The translations under genes and the position numbers were made by a program. 64,000 bases of DNA, from positions 62,001-126,000 of the forward strand of contig JBLWVL010000002.1 of assembly GCA_048268485.1 (NCBI GenBank), given 5' to 3'. Positions 16,882-25,094 of this stretch are shown piece after piece. Every line of letters begins with the position of its first letter. Position 1 is the first letter of the stretch. This DNA is from Oceanospirillum sp048268485. Its GTDB lineage: Bacteria; Pseudomonadota; Gammaproteobacteria; Pseudomonadales; Halomonadaceae. A model generated the notes under the pieces. The model was given only the letters and a program-made list of their open reading frames with translations. It ran no database searches and was not told the DNA's origin.

Positions 16882-17466
16882 ATGAAATTACTCTTAGATT
16901 TTTTCCCAATCGCCATCTTCTTTGGGGTTTACCACTACACCAAAGATATGATTCTGGCCACCGCCGTTCTGATTCCTGCTACTATTATTCAGATCGCCAT
17001 CTCCTGGTATAAAACCCGCAAGATCGAAAAAATGCACATCGTCACCTTGGTGCTTATTATCGTCATGGGTGGAGCAACAGTGCTGCTGCAGGATAAAAGC
17101 TTTATCCAATGGAAGCCGACTGTCGTTAACTGGCTGTTTGCCGGGGCCTTTCTTGGCAGCTACGTAATTGGCAAAAAACCGCTGATCCAACGTATGATGG
17201 AGAGCCAGATTCAACTGCCATCGGCTCAGTGGAATACCCTTAATGCCTACTGGATCATATTTTTTCTGGCCATGGGTGCTATCAATATCGCCGTCTTCAC
17301 TTTCTACAGCGAAGAAACCTGGGTGAATTTTAAGCTGTTCGGCATGCTGGGATTAACGCTGGCGTTTATTATAATTCAGGGCATCTGGCTAACCAGACAC
17401 ATGAAGACTGACGACGATGCTTCCGGTGACAGCAGCACCGATAACAAAAGCAAAGAACTGCCCTAA
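16882..17466 (+). CDS. yciB: Inner-membrane septation protein YciB/IspA family
   Basis: A 194-residue protein with five membrane spans. It has the family start MKLLLDFFPIAIFFGVYHYT, the charged step TRKIEKMH, and NTLNAYWIIFF. YciB (IspZ) proteins affect envelope integrity and septation. The last 25 residues are hydrophilic and Asp/Ser-rich. Followed 55 bases later by yciI, a conserved pair. Confidence 0.92.
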   Translation: MKLLLDFFPIAIFFGVYHYTKDMILATAVLIPATIIQIAISWYKTRKIEKMHIVTLVLIIVMGGATVLLQDKSFIQWKPTVVNWLFAGAFLGSYVIGKKPLIQRMMESQIQLPSAQWNTLNAYWIIFFLAMGAINIAVFTFYSEETWVNFKLFGMLGLTLAFIIIQGIWLTRHMKTDDDASGDSSTDNKSKELP

Positions 17467-17521
17467 CCATGATCAGAACACTCTCCGTTCTGTCATAGCA
17501 AGAAACCGAGGAATAAAACCT

Positions 17522-17821
17522 ATGCTTTATGCGTTTATCTGTCAGGACAAAGAAGGCACTCAGGCCCAGCGTCTGGAAGCTCGCCCGGCGCACCTTGAGC
17601 GTCTGCAAAAGTTGCAGGATGAAGGTCGTCTGATTCTGGCTGGCCCGCACCCGGCTATTGACAGCAATGATCCAGGCGAAGCCGGCTTTACCGGTAGTCT
17701 GGTCGTTGCTGAGTTTGACTCCCTGGACGCTGCGCAAGCTTGGGCGGATGCCGACCCTTACTTTGCTGCAGGTGTTTATGAACACGTCACTGTTAAGCCG
17801 TTCCGTAAGGTACTGCCTTAA
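17522..17821 (+). CDS. yciI: YciI family protein
   Basis: 99 residues, one YCII domain (ferredoxin-like fold) with the conserved His24 in ARPAHLERL and the downstream AWADADPYFAAGVYEHVTVKPF pattern. The function of the family is uncertain; some members have weak dehalogenase or lactonase-like chemistry. ATG at 17522 has GAGGA nine bases upstream; the longer in-frame extension from 17417 overlaps yciB and is not used. Confidence 0.9.
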   Translation: MLYAFICQDKEGTQAQRLEARPAHLERLQKLQDEGRLILAGPHPAIDSNDPGEAGFTGSLVVAEFDSLDAAQAWADADPYFAAGVYEHVTVKPFRKVLP

Positions 17822-17893
17822 CAGATTCAATTAAAAGCAGTCAAAAATGCTTTACAGAAGTCTGTTTTCTAACGGACTGAAAAAGCAGAAAAT

Positions 17894-17927
17894 TTAAAAA
17901 CGGGTTTGCAATTTGCACCCGTTTTTG
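17894..17927. terminator. Terminator after yciI
   Basis: The stem AAAAACGGGT (17896-17905)/ACCCGTTTTT (17917-17926) closes a TTGCAATTTGC loop and ends in a T run on plus. Confidence 0.85.
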
Positions 17928-17990
17928 CATTCTTAGCCTCTGCTATAACCACATGAATTTCTAACGATTTTTAACTTTTCCAACAGTTTC

Positions 17991-18011
17991 TGTGGATAAC
18001 TTTGTGGATCT
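17991..18011. other. Two adjacent DnaA-box-like sequences
   Basis: TGTGGATAA (17991-17999) is the exact complement of the consensus DnaA box TTATCCACA. TGTGGATCT follows at 18003-18011 in the same direction, 12 bases on. The region between yciI and mnmC is non-coding. A third exact box is at 11227-11235 upstream of nadA. Binding by DnaA is inferred. Confidence 0.4.
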
Positions 18012-18025
18012 AAGCAGGATACCCA

Positions 18026-18041
18026 GCGCAAACGGTTGCGC
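18026..18041. promoter_or_regulatory. LacI/PurR-type operator-like palindrome upstream of mnmC
   Basis: GCGCAAACGGTTGCGC: perfect 6-base arms around ACGG. It matches the E. coli PurR consensus ACGCAAACGTTTGCGT at 13 of 16 positions and has the central CG-type core used by LacI-family regulators. It lies 135 bases upstream of mnmC. The regulator is unknown. Confidence 0.4.
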
Positions 18042-18175
18042 GGTATAGCAGAACCTCAGATTGTCTATTTTTTAACCAGATCTGAACCACTATCACTTTC
18101 TTAAAAAAGTGCTGACGCTTTCTTAAGCAAGAGTACAAAAATAGCGCAAACCTATCGAATCCGGATCACACCTCT

Positions 18176-20284
18176 ATGGCCAACAATCACTACCAGATTC
18201 TGAACCACGCCGAGCTGAACTGGGATGAAAATCAGCAGCCGATCTCCCAGGCCTTTGATGATGTTTATTTCTCTAAAGCCAGTGGCCTGGATGAAACCCG
18301 TTATGTGTTTCTGCAGCATAACCGTCTGCCTGAACGCTGGCAGGATGCCGAGTTTGCCCTGCACCCCTTTGTGATTGCGGAAACCGGATTCGGTACCGGC
18401 CTTAATTTTCTCTGCGCCTGGCAGGCGTTTAAACAGCTCGCACCGACTGATGCCCGCCTGCACTTTGTTTCTGTGGAAAAGTATCCCTTAAGCTTCGACG
18501 ATCTGAAAAGCTCTCTCGATCTCTGGCCGGAGCTCAAACCACTGGCGGATCAGCTGATCGAGGCTTATCCCCTGCCGATTCCCGGCAGCCATCGTCGCCA
18601 CTTTGAGAATGGCCGGGTACAGCTGACATTACTACAGGGTGACGCCAGCGAATGCTTCTCCGCTCTTGAAGCCAACGTCGACGCCTGGTTTCTGGATGGT
18701 TTTGCTCCCGCCAAAAACCCCGAGATGTGGACGCCAGAGCTGTTTCAGGCGATCCGCCGCTTAAGCAGTCACGGCACAACGGTCGCCACATTTACCGCTG
18801 CCGGTATCGTGCGTAACGGACTAAAAGGTGCCGGTTTTGAGGTGCATAAGGTGAAGGGCTTTGGCCGCAAACGCCATATGGTCTGCGGTGAGCTGGTTCT
18901 GGATGCCGAAGGCAACCCAGTACAAAGCGTTAATCCGGCACCGGATGTGATTCCGGTAGAACCTTTATCTTTGGCAACCCCCTGGCAGGAGACACCTTGG
19001 TTCCGTTTTCCCCAGCATAACGCCACTGGTACAAAAAGCGCCAAGAGCAAAGAGCATATCGCCGTGATCGGTGCCGGTATCGCAGGTACGACAACCGCTT
19101 ATGCGCTGGCGCAGCAAGGGTTTCAGGTCAGCCTGATCGAACAACACCACGGTGTAGGGCAGGAAGGCTCGGGTAACCGCCAGGGCGTGCTCTACATTAA
19201 GCTTGGCACAGAACCCTCCGCCCATAGCCGTTTCTATCTCAGCGGCTTTGAGTTTTCCCGTCACTATTTCGCTGCACTTCAGAGCGGGCTCGCTGAGACC
19301 GGTTTTTCACAGCTTATCTGGCAGCCTTGTGGCGTGCTGCAACTGGCTCATACCGATAAAGAGGTAAAGCGCCAGCAGAGCTTTATGGCCCGCAATCAGT
19401 TCCCACTGGAGCTGCTGCAGACGGTTTCAGCAGCAGAAGCTTCTGAGCTAAGCGGCACCTCCCTCCATCACAGTGGCCTCTGGTTTCCGAAGGCCGGCTG
19501 GGCGCGACCGAACCTGGTCTGCCAACAACTTAGTCAGCATCGGAATATCCGTCTGATCACGGGGCAGTTTGTGGATAAGCTGCAGAACATGGAAACCGGC
19601 TGGCAACTAATGGACAAATCGGGTGAGGTCCTACTCGGCGCCGATCAGGTGGTGATCGCCTGTGCTGCCAGCGCCAAACATTTTGCCCAAACCGCTTGGC
19701 TGCCTACCAAAGCGATTCGGGGCCAGACCACCTACCTGACAACCCAACCACAAACACCGGAACTGAAAACCGTCATCTGCCACGAGGGTTATATCGCCCC
19801 GGCGATCGACAACGCCCTGTGTTTAGGGGCAAGTTTCAACCTGAAAGATGAAGAAACCGGACTGCGTGACAGCGACCAGCAGCACAACCTTGAGTTGATG
19901 CGGCAGGCGATGCCAAAATTTTCCAGCCAACTTAAGGAAGCCGGGGTCGATACTGAAGCACTGAATGGTAAGGTAGGTTTCCGCTGCGCCAGCCCGGACT
20001 ATGTACCTCTGACCGGCCCAGTGCCGGTTTATGAAACCATGCTGGAACGCTTTGCCCTGCTACGCCATGATGCAACCAAAGTGCCGGATGCAGCACCGGC
20101 ATACTACCCTGGCCTATGGCTGAATACGGGGCATGGCTCCCGGGGCCTTGCCAGTGCGCCTCTCTGCGCCGAAGTGCTGGCTGGTTATATTGCAGGACAA
20201 CCGATGCCGCTTGAGCGGGAACTGATCAACGCCCTGCAGCCCAGCCGCTTTATTATTCGCGGTCTGATTCGCGGTCGGTTGTAA
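18176..20284 (+). CDS. mnmC: Bifunctional tRNA U34 modification enzyme MnmC
   Basis: 702 residues, two domains. The N-terminal half (about 1-240) is the methyltransferase (MnmC2): SAM motif ETGFGTGLNFLCAW, DAWFLDGFAPAKNPEMW. The C-terminal half (about 285-690) is the FAD oxidoreductase (MnmC1): dinucleotide motif IAVIGAGIAGTTTAYALA and GHGSRGLASAP near the end. It converts cmnm5(s2)U to nm5 and then mnm5(s2)U at the wobble base of several tRNAs, including the tRNA-Lys(TTT) encoded here. Full length for the family. Confidence 0.95.
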   Translation: MANNHYQILNHAELNWDENQQPISQAFDDVYFSKASGLDETRYVFLQHNRLPERWQDAEFALHPFVIAETGFGTGLNFLCAWQAFKQLAPTDARLHFVSVEKYPLSFDDLKSSLDLWPELKPLADQLIEAYPLPIPGSHRRHFENGRVQLTLLQGDASECFSALEANVDAWFLDGFAPAKNPEMWTPELFQAIRRLSSHGTTVATFTAAGIVRNGLKGAGFEVHKVKGFGRKRHMVCGELVLDAEGNPVQSVNPAPDVIPVEPLSLATPWQETPWFRFPQHNATGTKSAKSKEHIAVIGAGIAGTTTAYALAQQGFQVSLIEQHHGVGQEGSGNRQGVLYIKLGTEPSAHSRFYLSGFEFSRHYFAALQSGLAETGFSQLIWQPCGVLQLAHTDKEVKRQQSFMARNQFPLELLQTVSAAEASELSGTSLHHSGLWFPKAGWARPNLVCQQLSQHRNIRLITGQFVDKLQNMETGWQLMDKSGEVLLGADQVVIACAASAKHFAQTAWLPTKAIRGQTTYLTTQPQTPELKTVICHEGYIAPAIDNALCLGASFNLKDEETGLRDSDQQHNLELMRQAMPKFSSQLKEAGVDTEALNGKVGFRCASPDYVPLTGPVPVYETMLERFALLRHDATKVPDAAPAYYPGLWLNTGHGSRGLASAPLCAEVLAGYIAGQPMPLERELINALQPSRFIIRGLIRGRL

Positions 20285-20288
20285 ACCG

Positions 20289-20894
20289 GTGTCAGGAACT
20301 GCACTGGAGTTCATTCTGATCTTACTGACACTGTTAGTGACAATAAGCATACTGATCGGGAGTTTACGGTCAGGCATCTCACCTATGCCCAGCTCCCGGA
20401 AAGCGCACAGAGCCGTGCTTGAAATGCTGGAGCGGATAGCACCGGATAACCAACAAGCACTCACGCTGATCGACTGCGGCTCCGGCTGGGGGCACCTGCT
20501 ATTTAAACTTGCCCATCATTACCCAAACGCCCGGGTAATCGGTTACGAAATGTCATTTATACCTTGGGTGACAAGCTATCTGCTTGCCCGTTTTTTCCTT
20601 TTGAGAAACGTGACAATCTACCGGAAAAACTTTTTGTCCCAAGCCCTTACGGTGCCGCTGCATGAAAGCGATATTTTATTCACCTACCTTTACCCTAAAG
20701 GGATGGAAAAACTGGCTAAGCAGCTGACAGCAAAGAATCAAAACACAGCCCTGAGCAGCACGAATCAAAGTGGCCCATGGCCGCTGCAATTGATCAGTAT
20801 CTGCTTTGCCTTGCCAGGGTTTGAAGCACAAGAGCGGCAGGTTCTGGCGGACTTCTACCAGACCCACATCTACCACTACACCCTGAATCGCTAA
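20289..20894 (+). CDS. Membrane-anchored class I SAM-dependent methyltransferase
   Basis: 201 residues. A hydrophobic N-terminal segment (about 7-27) is followed by a class I methyltransferase fold: SAM motif I LIDCGSGWGHLLFKLA, motif II RVIGYEMSFIPWVTSYLLA, then DILFTYLYPKGM. The pattern is like that of small membrane-bound protein-lysine methyltransferase relatives (FAM173-like), but the substrate cannot be told. The GTG start is 4 bases after the mnmC stop, so the two are co-transcribed. Confidence 0.7.
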   Translation: MSGTALEFILILLTLLVTISILIGSLRSGISPMPSSRKAHRAVLEMLERIAPDNQQALTLIDCGSGWGHLLFKLAHHYPNARVIGYEMSFIPWVTSYLLARFFLLRNVTIYRKNFLSQALTVPLHESDILFTYLYPKGMEKLAKQLTAKNQNTALSSTNQSGPWPLQLISICFALPGFEAQERQVLADFYQTHIYHYTLNR

Positions 20895-20916
20895 CTCCCC
20901 GCAGCAGAATTCAGCC

Positions 20917-22296
20917 TCAGACCTCCAAAAAACGGATCGGCTTGCCTTCTGGCTTCCCCATAAGCGTTTCATCCTGAACCACCAGTTCGCCAGCGACAAC
21001 CGTATGAATGGGCCAGCCTGTCACGCTCTTTCCATCGTATGGACTCCAACCGCTGCGACTGGCAATCCAGTCATTACGGATCGTCCGCCTTGCTTTCAGA
21101 TCCACCAAGGTCAGATCCGCATCATAACCTAAGGCAATACGTCCCTTACCTTCGATACCAAAAACCCGGGCAGGGCCGGCACTGGTCAGATCCACCAGAC
21201 GCTGAAGGGTAAGACGTCCGGCATTCACATGATCAAGCATCACCGGAAGCAGTGTTTGTACACCGGTCATACCGCTGGGGGAATCGGGATAAACCTTAGC
21301 CTTCTCTTCACGGGTATGGGGCGCATGATCACTGCCAATCACATCCACCACACCGCTATTAATCCCCTGCCAGAGTGCATCCTGATGTCTTTTATCCCTA
21401 ACCGGTGGGTTCATCTGAGCCAGGCTACCTAACTGCTGATAGCAATCAGGTGCCTGCATCGTCAAATGATGCGGCGTGACTTCTACCGTCACGCGCTGTT
21501 TATGATTGACCAGAAATGCCATCTCTTCGGCTGTGGACACATGCAGTACATGCAGGCGACGCCCGGCTTCTTCAGCCATAGCCACAATTCGCTGGGTCGC
21601 CTTCAGTGCACTGGAGACATCACGCCAAAGCGGATGAAGACAAACATCATGACTTCCCTCCACCAGGTGTTTTCGCACTCGGAGACGAGCCTCATCTTCT
21701 GCATGCACCGCCATGCGCCGCTGCCCATGGGCCAGAATACTCTTTAAGACGGCATCCTCATCAGCCAACAGATCGCCAAAGGAGCTTCCCATAAAAACCT
21801 TAACACCCGCGCAGCCCGGCAAGCGCTCCAGATCCGCCAGCTGCCTGGCGTTGATACCGGAGCCTCCGATATAGAACGCATAATTACACCAAGCCCGCCC
21901 CTCTGCCGCATTCAGTTTTGCCTGAAGGTCCTCCGGCCACAGTGTCAAAGGATGGGTGTTCGGCATCTCAAAAACGGATGTGACACCCCCAAGAACAGCA
22001 CCGCGGGTGCCCGCCTCAAGATCCTCTTTATGGGTTAGTCCCGGCTCCCTGAAATGAACCTGACTGTCAATCACCCCAGGCAGTACATGCAGCCCTTCAG
22101 CTTGTATTACGGTATCGGCCTGCCATTGAGCATCCAGTTTGCCCAGCCCGACAATCCGTCCCTTATTGCACGCAATATCAATCTGCTCTTCACCGTTGGG
22201 GGTGATGACGGTACCGCCCAAAATCAGCAGATCAGCCTGATACGGCAAGCGCTCATCGACCCCGCTGCCGCCACTTGTTAGCTTATCAGACCCCAT
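20917..22296 (-). CDS. pyrC: Dihydroorotase paralogue in zinc-starvation operon
   Basis: 459 residues, amidohydrolase fold. Conserved parts: PGVIDSQVHFREPGLTHKE, GVKVFMGSS (carboxylated-lysine region), AVHAED, LHVLHVST, IGSDHAPH. It should interconvert carbamoyl-aspartate and dihydroorotate in pyrimidine synthesis. The usual HxH metal motif reads Q-V-H here (Gln79, His81), so one ligand is replaced. It lies last in the znuA–folE2 operon, as pyrC paralogues do in Zur regulons. ATG at 22296 follows AGGAGG by five bases; a GTG at 22302 is too close to it. A housekeeping pyrC probably exists elsewhere. Confidence 0.88.
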   Translation of the reverse strand: MGSDKLTSGGSGVDERLPYQADLLILGGTVITPNGEEQIDIACNKGRIVGLGKLDAQWQADTVIQAEGLHVLPGVIDSQVHFREPGLTHKEDLEAGTRGAVLGGVTSVFEMPNTHPLTLWPEDLQAKLNAAEGRAWCNYAFYIGGSGINARQLADLERLPGCAGVKVFMGSSFGDLLADEDAVLKSILAHGQRRMAVHAEDEARLRVRKHLVEGSHDVCLHPLWRDVSSALKATQRIVAMAEEAGRRLHVLHVSTAEEMAFLVNHKQRVTVEVTPHHLTMQAPDCYQQLGSLAQMNPPVRDKRHQDALWQGINSGVVDVIGSDHAPHTREEKAKVYPDSPSGMTGVQTLLPVMLDHVNAGRLTLQRLVDLTSAGPARVFGIEGKGRIALGYDADLTLVDLKARRTIRNDWIASRSGWSPYDGKSVTGWPIHTVVAGELVVQDETLMGKPEGKPIRFLEV

Positions 22297-22305
22297 AGAC
22301 ACCTC

Positions 22306-23202
22306 CTAAAAGCCTTTGGTGTGGGCCACCGCATCATGGGGATGCAGGCTCTCTAAGTGCCTGACACTCACCTCAACTCCCCGATACTCCTTGGAAAGCG
22401 CCTCCTGGATACGACGGGCAGCATCTTCAACGTACATCAGGTTCTGACCGTTCAATAGTGCAAAAGCCTGCTCATCGGCCCGTTTAACCGCCGTTTGCAC
22501 CGCGGTTGCCAAAGCCTGCTCCGTCCGGTCGATCAGAGGCATCAATCCAAAGCTTCTATCGGTAGCGTCTAACGACACCTGAACCGAAGCAATGCTGCGC
22601 TGACTATGGGGGGTTGCGTAAGTTGCATAGGTCTCCAACCAGTCAGAAACCGCCTCCGTTGTCAGTTGCTCGCCGGAGAAACACTCCCTAAAGTGACTGG
22701 CAATCAGCTGTCGGGCCAGGGCGGCAGAACAGGGGCAGGTGGAGGAGTATTCAATCTGAACCGCAGCACTGAGCTGCAACACACCCTGCTGCAGAACCGC
22801 GTCGACTTGAACCGGATAGGCTTTCCAGCCTGCAAGCCCGGGCGTACTAAGCGCCGACCGCCGGGCAAGCATTTTAAACTCGATTACCAGCCGGGCACTA
22901 TCTGTACCGCAGTCGCTATGACTGATGATCATCTGTTCCAGTACGGTTTCCAAATCTGCCGGGGTCACACTATCTCGCTGTGATAAGGCATCCAGCATCC
23001 TGTAGATACGTGACATATGGATCCCTTTCACCGTCACATCCGGCAGATTCACCTGAGCCTCAACAGAAGCATGAAGCGGTGCAGCACTCTCCGGTTCGGC
23101 AAGGCTCAACGGGATATCGATGCCGCTCATACCGACCCATTCAAGCGGCGTACGTATAGTTGAAAGCTGATGACGCGCTACATCGGGCAGTTCCTGATTC
23201 AT
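22306..23202 (-). CDS. folE2: GTP cyclohydrolase FolE2 (type IB)
   Basis: 298 residues of the FolE2/MptA family, which makes 7,8-dihydroneopterin triphosphate from GTP for folate and needs no strict zinc, so it replaces zinc-dependent FolE1 under zinc shortage. The catalytic cysteine is Cys156 in STCPCSAALARQ; SHSDCGTDSARL and QNLMYVEDAARR are also family motifs. It lies 24 bases after znuA and 9 bases before the dihydroorotase gene. Confidence 0.93.
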   Translation of the reverse strand: MNQELPDVARHQLSTIRTPLEWVGMSGIDIPLSLAEPESAAPLHASVEAQVNLPDVTVKGIHMSRIYRMLDALSQRDSVTPADLETVLEQMIISHSDCGTDSARLVIEFKMLARRSALSTPGLAGWKAYPVQVDAVLQQGVLQLSAAVQIEYSSTCPCSAALARQLIASHFRECFSGEQLTTEAVSDWLETYATYATPHSQRSIASVQVSLDATDRSFGLMPLIDRTEQALATAVQTAVKRADEQAFALLNGQNLMYVEDAARRIQEALSKEYRGVEVSVRHLESLHPHDAVAHTKGF

Positions 23203-23226
23203 GTTATGCCTTATGAGTTAAAAAAA

Positions 23227-24246
23227 TTACTTTGATTGACACTGTTCCAGTGCGGTCATCAGTCGTGTTAATAATTTGAAGTAATGCTCAGCGGGATCAT
23301 CAATATCAGCTCCCAGAGGATCCATCACCCCTGTTGTTTCTACAGTAGAGCCTTCAAAAACAGTGCTCACCATCCGGGGGTTATATTGAGGTTCCGTAAA
23401 AGCACAGCGTACGCCCCACTCTGCAACCCGGTTTTGGATCTCCCGGATCCGGGCCGGGCTGGGGTCTGATGCATCGGACAGAGAGATAGCTCCGGCGGCC
23501 ATTAAGCCAAAACGACGCTCAAAGTACTGGTAAGCATCATGAAAAACGATAAAGCGAATCCCCTTAAGCTGCTCTGCCCGTTTATTCATGGATACGATCA
23601 GCTGATCTAAAGATTGCACCAGTTCTGAGGCATTGCGCTGATAAAGATCGGCATGCTCGGGGTCAACCTCAGACAGGTTTTGGGCAATATCCTTAGCCCA
23701 TACCTTGGCGTTCACCGGGTCTAACCAGGCATGGGGATCATATTGACCGTGATGATGTTCATGGTGCTCTTTATCATCATGATGTTCGTCATGCTCATGG
23801 TGTGCTTCTTCGTCGTGATGTTCGTCATGTACCCCATCCGAATGATGATCTTCATCTCCGTCGTCATCATGGTGGCTATGAGCCTCGAAAGTCGCCCCCT
23901 GTCTGAATTCGTGCCGGATGGTCTCTGACAGCTCCAGCATCTCAACTTTGTGGGCTGAAGGTGCCAGATTCTGCAGCGGGTGTTCCAACCAGGGTGTAAG
24001 ATCTTCGCTGATCCAAAAAACAACGTCGGCCTCTGACAATGCCTTCGCTTCCGAAGGTCTCAGGCTATATCGATGGGGGGATGCTTCAGGCTGAATCAAC
24101 AGCTCAGGTTGCTCAACCCCTTTCATCACCTGGCTGACCAATGAATGGAGCGGAGCAATATCAACAACAACTTTCGGTGCCGAGGCCCAGCTGCTAAGAG
24201 AGATCAGGCTCAAAAATAAGCCTGTAAGAAAAGATGAACGAAACAT
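23227..24246 (-). CDS. znuA: Zinc ABC transporter periplasmic binding protein ZnuA
   Basis: 339 residues. A signal peptide (about 1-21, ending SSWASA) leads a cluster A-I binding protein: PLHSLVSQVM, SPHRYSLRPSEA, YDPHAWLDP and FHDAYQYFERRFG carry the metal-site residues. Between about 120 and 170 is a His/Asp/Glu-rich loop typical of ZnuA, thought to capture zinc. The ATG at 24246 (GGAGA upstream) is used; the frame extends further upstream through the Zur box but lacks support. Divergent from znuC. Confidence 0.94.
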   Translation of the reverse strand: MFRSSFLTGLFLSLISLSSWASAPKVVVDIAPLHSLVSQVMKGVEQPELLIQPEASPHRYSLRPSEAKALSEADVVFWISEDLTPWLEHPLQNLAPSAHKVEMLELSETIRHEFRQGATFEAHSHHDDDGDEDHHSDGVHDEHHDEEAHHEHDEHHDDKEHHEHHHGQYDPHAWLDPVNAKVWAKDIAQNLSEVDPEHADLYQRNASELVQSLDQLIVSMNKRAEQLKGIRFIVFHDAYQYFERRFGLMAAGAISLSDASDPSPARIREIQNRVAEWGVRCAFTEPQYNPRMVSTVFEGSTVETTGVMDPLGADIDDPAEHYFKLLTRLMTALEQCQSK

Positions 24247-24307
24247 CTGAAAGATTCTCCGGTGAACGCTATTTAGGGTTAAAGGTTTAAAGCGTGAAAC
24301 TATAAAT

Positions 24308-24325
24308 GTTATGTTATAACATAAC
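24308..24325. promoter_or_regulatory. Zur operator between znuA and znuC
   Basis: GTTATGTTATAACATAAC is a perfect 18-base palindrome and matches the gammaproteobacterial Zur-box core (…TGTTATANTATAACA…-like). It lies 61 bases upstream of znuA and 28 bases upstream of znuC, so one site can control both directions. Confidence 0.85.
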
Positions 24326-24353
24326 CTGCAAATTAAAAACCCAAGGATCATAG

Positions 24354-25079
24354 ATGCTGATTAAAGCCTGTAACATTGATGTCCGAATTAGCAACAAATT
24401 GATTCTGAGATCGGTCAGCCTTCAGATTGAAAAAGGCCGCATCATCACGGTTATTGGCCCTAATGGCTCCGGGAAATCCACCTTACTTAAAACACTGATC
24501 GGGGCAATAACACCCGTAACAGGTACTCTGATAAAGGCCCCAGATTTATCCGTTGGCTATGTCCCACAACGTCTGCATATTGACGAAACGCTGCCGATGA
24601 CCGTCAAACGATTTCTGCAGTTACCCCATAAAATGTCGGAAAAGCGCCTGCAAAATGCGCTGTCAGAAGCGGGGGCGTCCAGCCTGATGAATCAGCAGCT
24701 CAACAGCCTGTCCGGTGGTCAGCTACAGCGGGTATTGCTGGCGAGAGCACTGCTAACGGACCCAAATCTATTATTACTGGACGAGCCGACCCAGGGACTG
24801 GATCGCAAAGGTACCGCAGACTTTTACCGCCAGCTAAATCAACTGCGTCAGAAGCTTAACTGCGCCATTTTACTGGTTAGCCATGATCTTCAGGTGGTTA
24901 TGCGCCAGTCAGATCAGGTGATCTGCCTGAACGGACAGATCTGCTGCCAGGGCAAGCCGGAGGATGTCGGCAGCTCAGACACGTTCAAGTCCCTGTTTGG
25001 TTTAGATGATGATGCTGACACCCTGGCTCTCTATCGTCACCACCCTCATCCCAGGGCGACAGATTCCCAGCCTTCATGA
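24354..25079 (+). CDS. znuC: Zinc ABC transporter ATP-binding protein ZnuC
   Basis: A 241-residue ABC ATPase. Walker A GPNGSGKST (residues 35-43), signature LSGGQLQRVLLARAL, Walker B LLLLDEPTQGLD, switch VSHDL. It energises zinc import with ZnuB and ZnuA. AAGGAT precedes the ATG; znuB follows after 15 bases. Confidence 0.94.
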   Translation: MLIKACNIDVRISNKLILRSVSLQIEKGRIITVIGPNGSGKSTLLKTLIGAITPVTGTLIKAPDLSVGYVPQRLHIDETLPMTVKRFLQLPHKMSEKRLQNALSEAGASSLMNQQLNSLSGGQLQRVLLARALLTDPNLLLLDEPTQGLDRKGTADFYRQLNQLRQKLNCAILLVSHDLQVVMRQSDQVICLNGQICCQGKPEDVGSSDTFKSLFGLDDDADTLALYRHHPHPRATDSQPS

Positions 25080-25094
25080 ATCAGGAGATCAACC

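Noticed and set aside
23721..24023. Met/Ile-rich frames on both strands within znuA
   Set aside because: They are shadows of the His/Asp repeat loop of ZnuA.
24247..24351. N-terminal extension of ZnuA upstream of residue 1
   Set aside because: It would run through the Zur operator and precede the normal signal peptide; the ATG at 24246 has GGAGA upstream.
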